Below, in pieces: positions 29,078 through 31,112 of a DNA stretch of 31,112 nucleotides (the stretch's first letter is position 1; each line of letters begins with the position of its first letter). Location: NCBI GenBank assembly GCA_028141885.1, contig JAOIQU010000016.1, positions 1-31,112 on the forward strand, in the 5' to 3' direction. A program made the translations under genes and the position numbers. The DNA comes from Flavobacteriales bacterium (lineage in GTDB: Bacteria > Bacteroidota > Bacteroidia > Flavobacteriales > UA16). The notes beneath the pieces were generated by a model. The model saw only the letters and a list, made by a program, of their open reading frames with translations. It searched no databases and had not been told where the DNA came from.

Positions 29078-29829
29078 TGCCGATTCTTGCGCAATTCGCG
29101 CATGATTTTCGAGGCGAACATGAATTCGTTCAACGTCTCGTGGGTGGTGCTCAAAAGGTCGGCGGTGGGGCCATGCCACACGATTTGGCCTTGGTGCACG
29201 AAATGGATGAAATCGGAGGCCTCCATCACGCTGTTCATGTCGTGCGAGACGACCACTGTGGTCATGTTGAATTCCCGGGTCAAATCGCCAATGAGGTTGT
29301 CAATGACAATCGCCGTCTGGGGATCGAGCCCGGAATTGGGCTCGTCGCAGAAGAGGTACTTGGGATTCATGGCAATGGCCCGTGCGATGCCCACGCGTTT
29401 CTGCATGCCGCCACTGAGTTCAGAGGGGTATTTCCCGGCAGCTGAAGGCAATTCCACGCGTTCCAGACAAACGGCAGCACGATCGCGCATCTCCTCCTCC
29501 GTCGCATCGCTGAACATGCGAAGCGGGAACATGACGTTTTCTTCCACCGTCATGCTGTCAAACAATGCACTGCCTTGAAAGAGCATGCCGATTTCTTGCC
29601 GAACCGCTTTGCGCTTCTGCCGGTCCATGGCTGTGAAATTACGGCCGTCGTAAGTGACGTGTCCTTCATCGGGTTCCAGCAAACCAACCGTGCACTTGGT
29701 CAACACACTTTTGCCCGATCCGCTGCGCCCAATGATGAAATTCACCTTGCCGGGGTGAAAGGTGGCCGAGACCCCCTTCAGGACGTGTTGGTCCCCAAAC
29801 GACTTCGACACCTTGTGGATTTCAATCAT
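29074..29829 (-). CDS. mlaF: MlaF-like ABC transporter ATP-binding protein
   Basis: This 251-residue ATPase belongs to the MlaF/Ttg2A family. Walker A is GRSGSGKS (34-41, Lys40), the Q-loop is LFQGSALFDSMTVEEN (Gln85), the ABC signature is LSGGM (138-142), Walker B is YLFCDEP (Asp162-Glu163), and the H-loop is VVVSHDM. The FDSMTVEENVMFPLR segment and the SGLDPQTA D-loop are characteristic of Mla ATPases. With the MlaE-like permease it should drive phospholipid movement between inner and outer membrane. An MlaD (MCE) partner, expected in this system, is not next to it here. The gene starts 10 bases after the permease stop and overlaps the deiodinase-like gene by four bases. Confidence 0.92.
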   Translation of the reverse strand: MIEIHKVSKSFGDQHVLKGVSATFHPGKVNFIIGRSGSGKSVLTKCTVGLLEPDEGHVTYDGRNFTAMDRQKRKAVRQEIGMLFQGSALFDSMTVEENVMFPLRMFSDATEEEMRDRAAVCLERVELPSAAGKYPSELSGGMQKRVGIARAIAMNPKYLFCDEPNSGLDPQTAIVIDNLIGDLTREFNMTTVVVSHDMNSVMEASDFIHFVHQGQIVWHGPTADLLSTTHETLNEFMFASKIMRELRKNRQ

Positions 29830-29839
29830 GGCCCACGGT

Positions 29840-30577
29840 TTAGCCGAGCAGGATTTGGGTCAACACCAAATTGGCAATCATCACAATGACCACTGCATAC
29901 ACCACCGCCTTGGTGCTGCTCCGACCCACTTCGAGGGCGCCACCCGACGTGTGGTAGCCATGGTAGGCGCTGACCGAACTCAAGATCAACGCGAACACGC
30001 ATGTCTTGATGAGGGCGTAAGTGACGTCAAACGCGTTGAAATCGATGCGCATGCCGTATTCGAAATCGGCAATGGAGCTGACCCCCGTGGTCACTCCGAC
30101 CCAAAGGCCTGCGCCAATGCCCAGGACCATGCTCAAAATGACCAAGAAGGGGATGCATGTGAGGGCGGCAATCATTTTAGGCAAGACCAAATGGCCCGCG
30201 CTGTTCACCCCCATGATTTCGAGCGCGTCGATTTGTTCCGTCACGCGCATCGTGCCCAATTGCGAGGCAATGTTCGACCCCACCTTGCCCGCCAGAATGA
30301 CGGGAATCAGGGTGGGACTGAATTCCAAGATCATCGTTTGGCGCACGGTGAAGCCGATGGTGTACACAGGAATCCAACCCCCGATTTGATGGGACGTTTG
30401 GATGCAAATCACCGCCCCCATGAAGACGCTGAGCAGCGCCACGATGCCCAAACTTTGCAATCCGATAGCGTTCATTTCTTCCACCAGGAGCCGACGGAAC
30501 ACCGCGGCGCGCTCCGGGCGACGCAAGACACTCTTCAAGAAGCGTGCGTAGCGGCCAATGTGGAAGAACAAACCCAT
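29840..30577 (-). CDS. mlaE: MlaE-like ABC transporter permease
   Basis: This 245-residue inner-membrane permease of the MlaE/YrbE family has an amphipathic N-terminus (MGLFFHIGRYARFLKSVL) and about five or six transmembrane segments. The conserved cytoplasmic block EQIDALEIMGVNSAGHLVLPKMIA follows the GKVGSNIASQLGTMRVTEQ helix. It is predicted to act with the adjacent MlaF-like ATPase in retrograde (or anterograde) phospholipid transport maintaining outer-membrane asymmetry. The ATG at 30577 was chosen because it gives the usual short N-terminus and is preceded at four bases by TACCTTCG; the frame is open further upstream but crosses the divergent lipoprotein gene. Its start codon is only 30 bases from that of the divergent gene. 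Confidence 0.92.
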   Translation of the reverse strand: MGLFFHIGRYARFLKSVLRRPERAAVFRRLLVEEMNAIGLQSLGIVALLSVFMGAVICIQTSHQIGGWIPVYTIGFTVRQTMILEFSPTLIPVILAGKVGSNIASQLGTMRVTEQIDALEIMGVNSAGHLVLPKMIAALTCIPFLVILSMVLGIGAGLWVGVTTGVSSIADFEYGMRIDFNAFDVTYALIKTCVFALILSSVSAYHGYHTSGGALEVGRSSTKAVVYAVVIVMIANLVLTQILLG

Positions 30578-30581
30578 GGGA

Positions 30582-30589
30582 CGAAGGTA
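30582..30589 (-). promoter_or_regulatory. Candidate -7 box of the mlaE-like gene, 4 bases before ATG
   Basis: On the minus strand TACCTTCG is followed by TCCC and the ATG at 30577. Box and spacing are the same as before holB and the PSP1 gene. Confidence 0.55.
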
Positions 30590-30594
30590 CAAGC

Positions 30595-30602
30595 TAACTT
30601 CG
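30595..30602 (+). promoter_or_regulatory. Candidate -7 box of the small lipoprotein gene, 5 bases before ATG
   Basis: TAACTTCG is followed by CGGTC and the ATG at 30608. Five bases separate it from the opposing mlaE box, so the two promoters must use DNA inside each other's transcription unit. Confidence 0.5.
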
Positions 30603-30607
30603 CGGTC

Positions 30608-30745
30608 ATGAACCTGAAAGGATTTCTCCAACTTCTGTTCTTCTGTGCGGCCTTGGGCACCCTCGCGGGATGTTCCACGAGCAAAGGCCACAAAAAATGT
30701 CCGACTTGCCCAGAGTGGTCGGTTCCTGCCCCACCCCAACGCTGA
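30608..30745 (+). CDS. Small lipoprotein, 45 residues, unknown function
   Basis: A short but convincing gene. MNLKGFLQLLFFCAALG forms the n- and h-regions, and L19-A20-G21-C22 is a perfect lipobox. The mature peptide is only 24 residues: CSTSKGHKK, then CPTCPEWS and a Pro-rich end. The CPTCP pair could bind metal or form a disulphide. I recall similarly small lipoproteins with a C-P-x-x/W-S ending in other Bacteroidota, none with known function. The ATG is supported by a -7 box five bases upstream. The stop lies four bases before the mannose-1-phosphate guanylyltransferase start, so the two are co-transcribed. A longer in-frame reading exists upstream but is antisense to the mla genes and is rejected. 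Confidence 0.75.
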   Translation: MNLKGFLQLLFFCAALGTLAGCSTSKGHKKCPTCPEWSVPAPPQR

Positions 30746-30749
30746 CACC

Positions 30750-31112
30750 ATGGCCAAGGAAACACACACCTACGCTGTCATCATGGCGGGCGGAATCGGT
30801 TCGCGTTTTTGGCCCATGTCACGCAGCGCCGAACCCAAACAGTTCCTGGACATCCTCGGCACTGGAAGGTCGCTGATCCGCATGACGTTTGACCGCCTCG
30901 AGAAGCTCGTTCCGGCAGACCACGTCCTGGTGGTCACCAACGCGAGATACAAAGACCAGGTCGCCGCGCACCTCCCATCCATGCCCGTTGAGAACATCCT
31001 GTGCGAGCCGTTCATGCGCAATACAGCCCCGTGCATCGCTTACGCCAATACGGTCATCGCTTCTCGCGATCCTCAAGCCTCGGTGGTGGTCGCACCTTCG
31101 GACCACTTGATT
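30750..31112 (+). CDS. manC: Mannose-1-phosphate guanylyltransferase, N-terminal part (cut by window end)
   Basis: The first 121 residues of a nucleotidyltransferase that makes GDP-mannose from mannose-1-phosphate and GTP for polysaccharide or glycoprotein synthesis. The N-terminal nucleotide-binding signature YAVIMAGGIGSRFWPMSR (8-25) is followed by PKQFLDILG and, further on, EPFMRNTAPCIAYA and VVVAPSDHLI, all typical of the ManC/GMP family rather than of glucose-1-phosphate thymidylyltransferases. Whether an isomerase domain follows cannot be seen; most Bacteroidota have the single-domain form of about 350 residues. The ATG at 30750 fits the family start and lies four bases after the small lipoprotein stop. 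The frame is open to the last base of the window. Confidence 0.92.
   Translation, partial: MAKETHTYAVIMAGGIGSRFWPMSRSAEPKQFLDILGTGRSLIRMTFDRLEKLVPADHVLVVTNARYKDQVAAHLPSMPVENILCEPFMRNTAPCIAYANTVIASRDPQASVVVAPSDHLI

Noticed and set aside
29762..30607. Long upstream in-frame extension of the small lipoprotein, antisense to the mla genes
   Set aside because: Composition is His/Asp/Gln-rich with no similarity; the real start at 30608 gives a perfect lipoprotein signal and has its own -7 box.
1..31112. Defence system, prophage, insertion sequence, CRISPR array, tRNA or rRNA gene
   Set aside because: I looked for transposase, integrase, nuclease or toxin-antitoxin genes, regularly spaced repeats and cloverleaf or rRNA sequences and saw none; the content is core metabolism, envelope and information processing.

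Overview
The window looks like chromosomal DNA from a Bacteroidota bacterium, most likely a GC-rich member of the Flavobacteriales. Several signs agree: two proteins with type IX secretion (T9SS) C-terminal sorting domains, a GldH gliding lipoprotein, a TonB-dependent receptor with a carboxypeptidase-like N-terminal domain, the Bacteroidota-only families DUF2480 and IPExxxVDY, the long form of IspG, a type-2 IleRS, and -7 promoter boxes of the TAnnTTTG/TAnnTTCG type in place of Shine-Dalgarno signals. The genus cannot be determined from the sequence alone. No tRNA, rRNA, CRISPR array, transposon or prophage was seen, and coding density is very high, with no gene-free stretch above about 115 bases.

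Layout, left to right. Plus strand, 1-9.0 kb: the end of a large secreted SprB-like adhesin, then purQ (purine synthesis), dxs (first MEP isoprenoid enzyme), a DUF2480 gene overlapping polA, and a coupled pair of exported proteins of unknown function, closed by a strong bidirectional terminator at about 9.03 kb. Minus strand, 17.4 kb down to 9.1 kb: recO, a TonB-dependent receptor, holB, a PSP1/RicT-family gene, gldH and a T9SS-exported M43 metalloprotease. Plus strand, 17.5-19.4 kb: ispG, divergent from recO. Minus strand, 30.6 kb down to 19.5 kb: a long housekeeping run of mlaE-like permease, mlaF-like ATPase, an iodotyrosine-deiodinase-like flavoprotein, acpP, fabF, rnc, IPExxxVDY gene, pyk, ileS, dksA-like gene and lspA. 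Plus strand, from 30.6 kb: a 45-residue lipoprotein and a mannose-1-phosphate guanylyltransferase cut by the window end.

Functional threads: dxs and ispG are both MEP-pathway steps. acpP and fabF serve fatty-acid elongation. mlaE/mlaF handle envelope lipids. lspA matures the several lipoproteins encoded here. gldH, the adhesin and the protease belong to gliding and T9SS biology. polA, holB and recO maintain DNA, while rnc and the PSP1 protein act on RNA.

I found no undescribed multi-gene system; most of this is conserved core genome. The most interesting signals are: (1) a recurring box TAnnTTCG exactly 4 bases before the ATG of several genes, which predicts leaderless or near-leaderless mRNAs; (2) an IleRS whose HIGH signature reads GIHH, a form I recall being linked to extreme mupirocin resistance; (3) a nitroreductase-fold protein retaining the Glu-Tyr-Lys substrate triad of iodotyrosine deiodinase; (4) hairpins or dyads at the acpP-fabF junction and upstream of acpP, ileS and dxs; and (5) similar Arg/Gly/Ser-rich basic tails on RNase III and the PSP1 protein.
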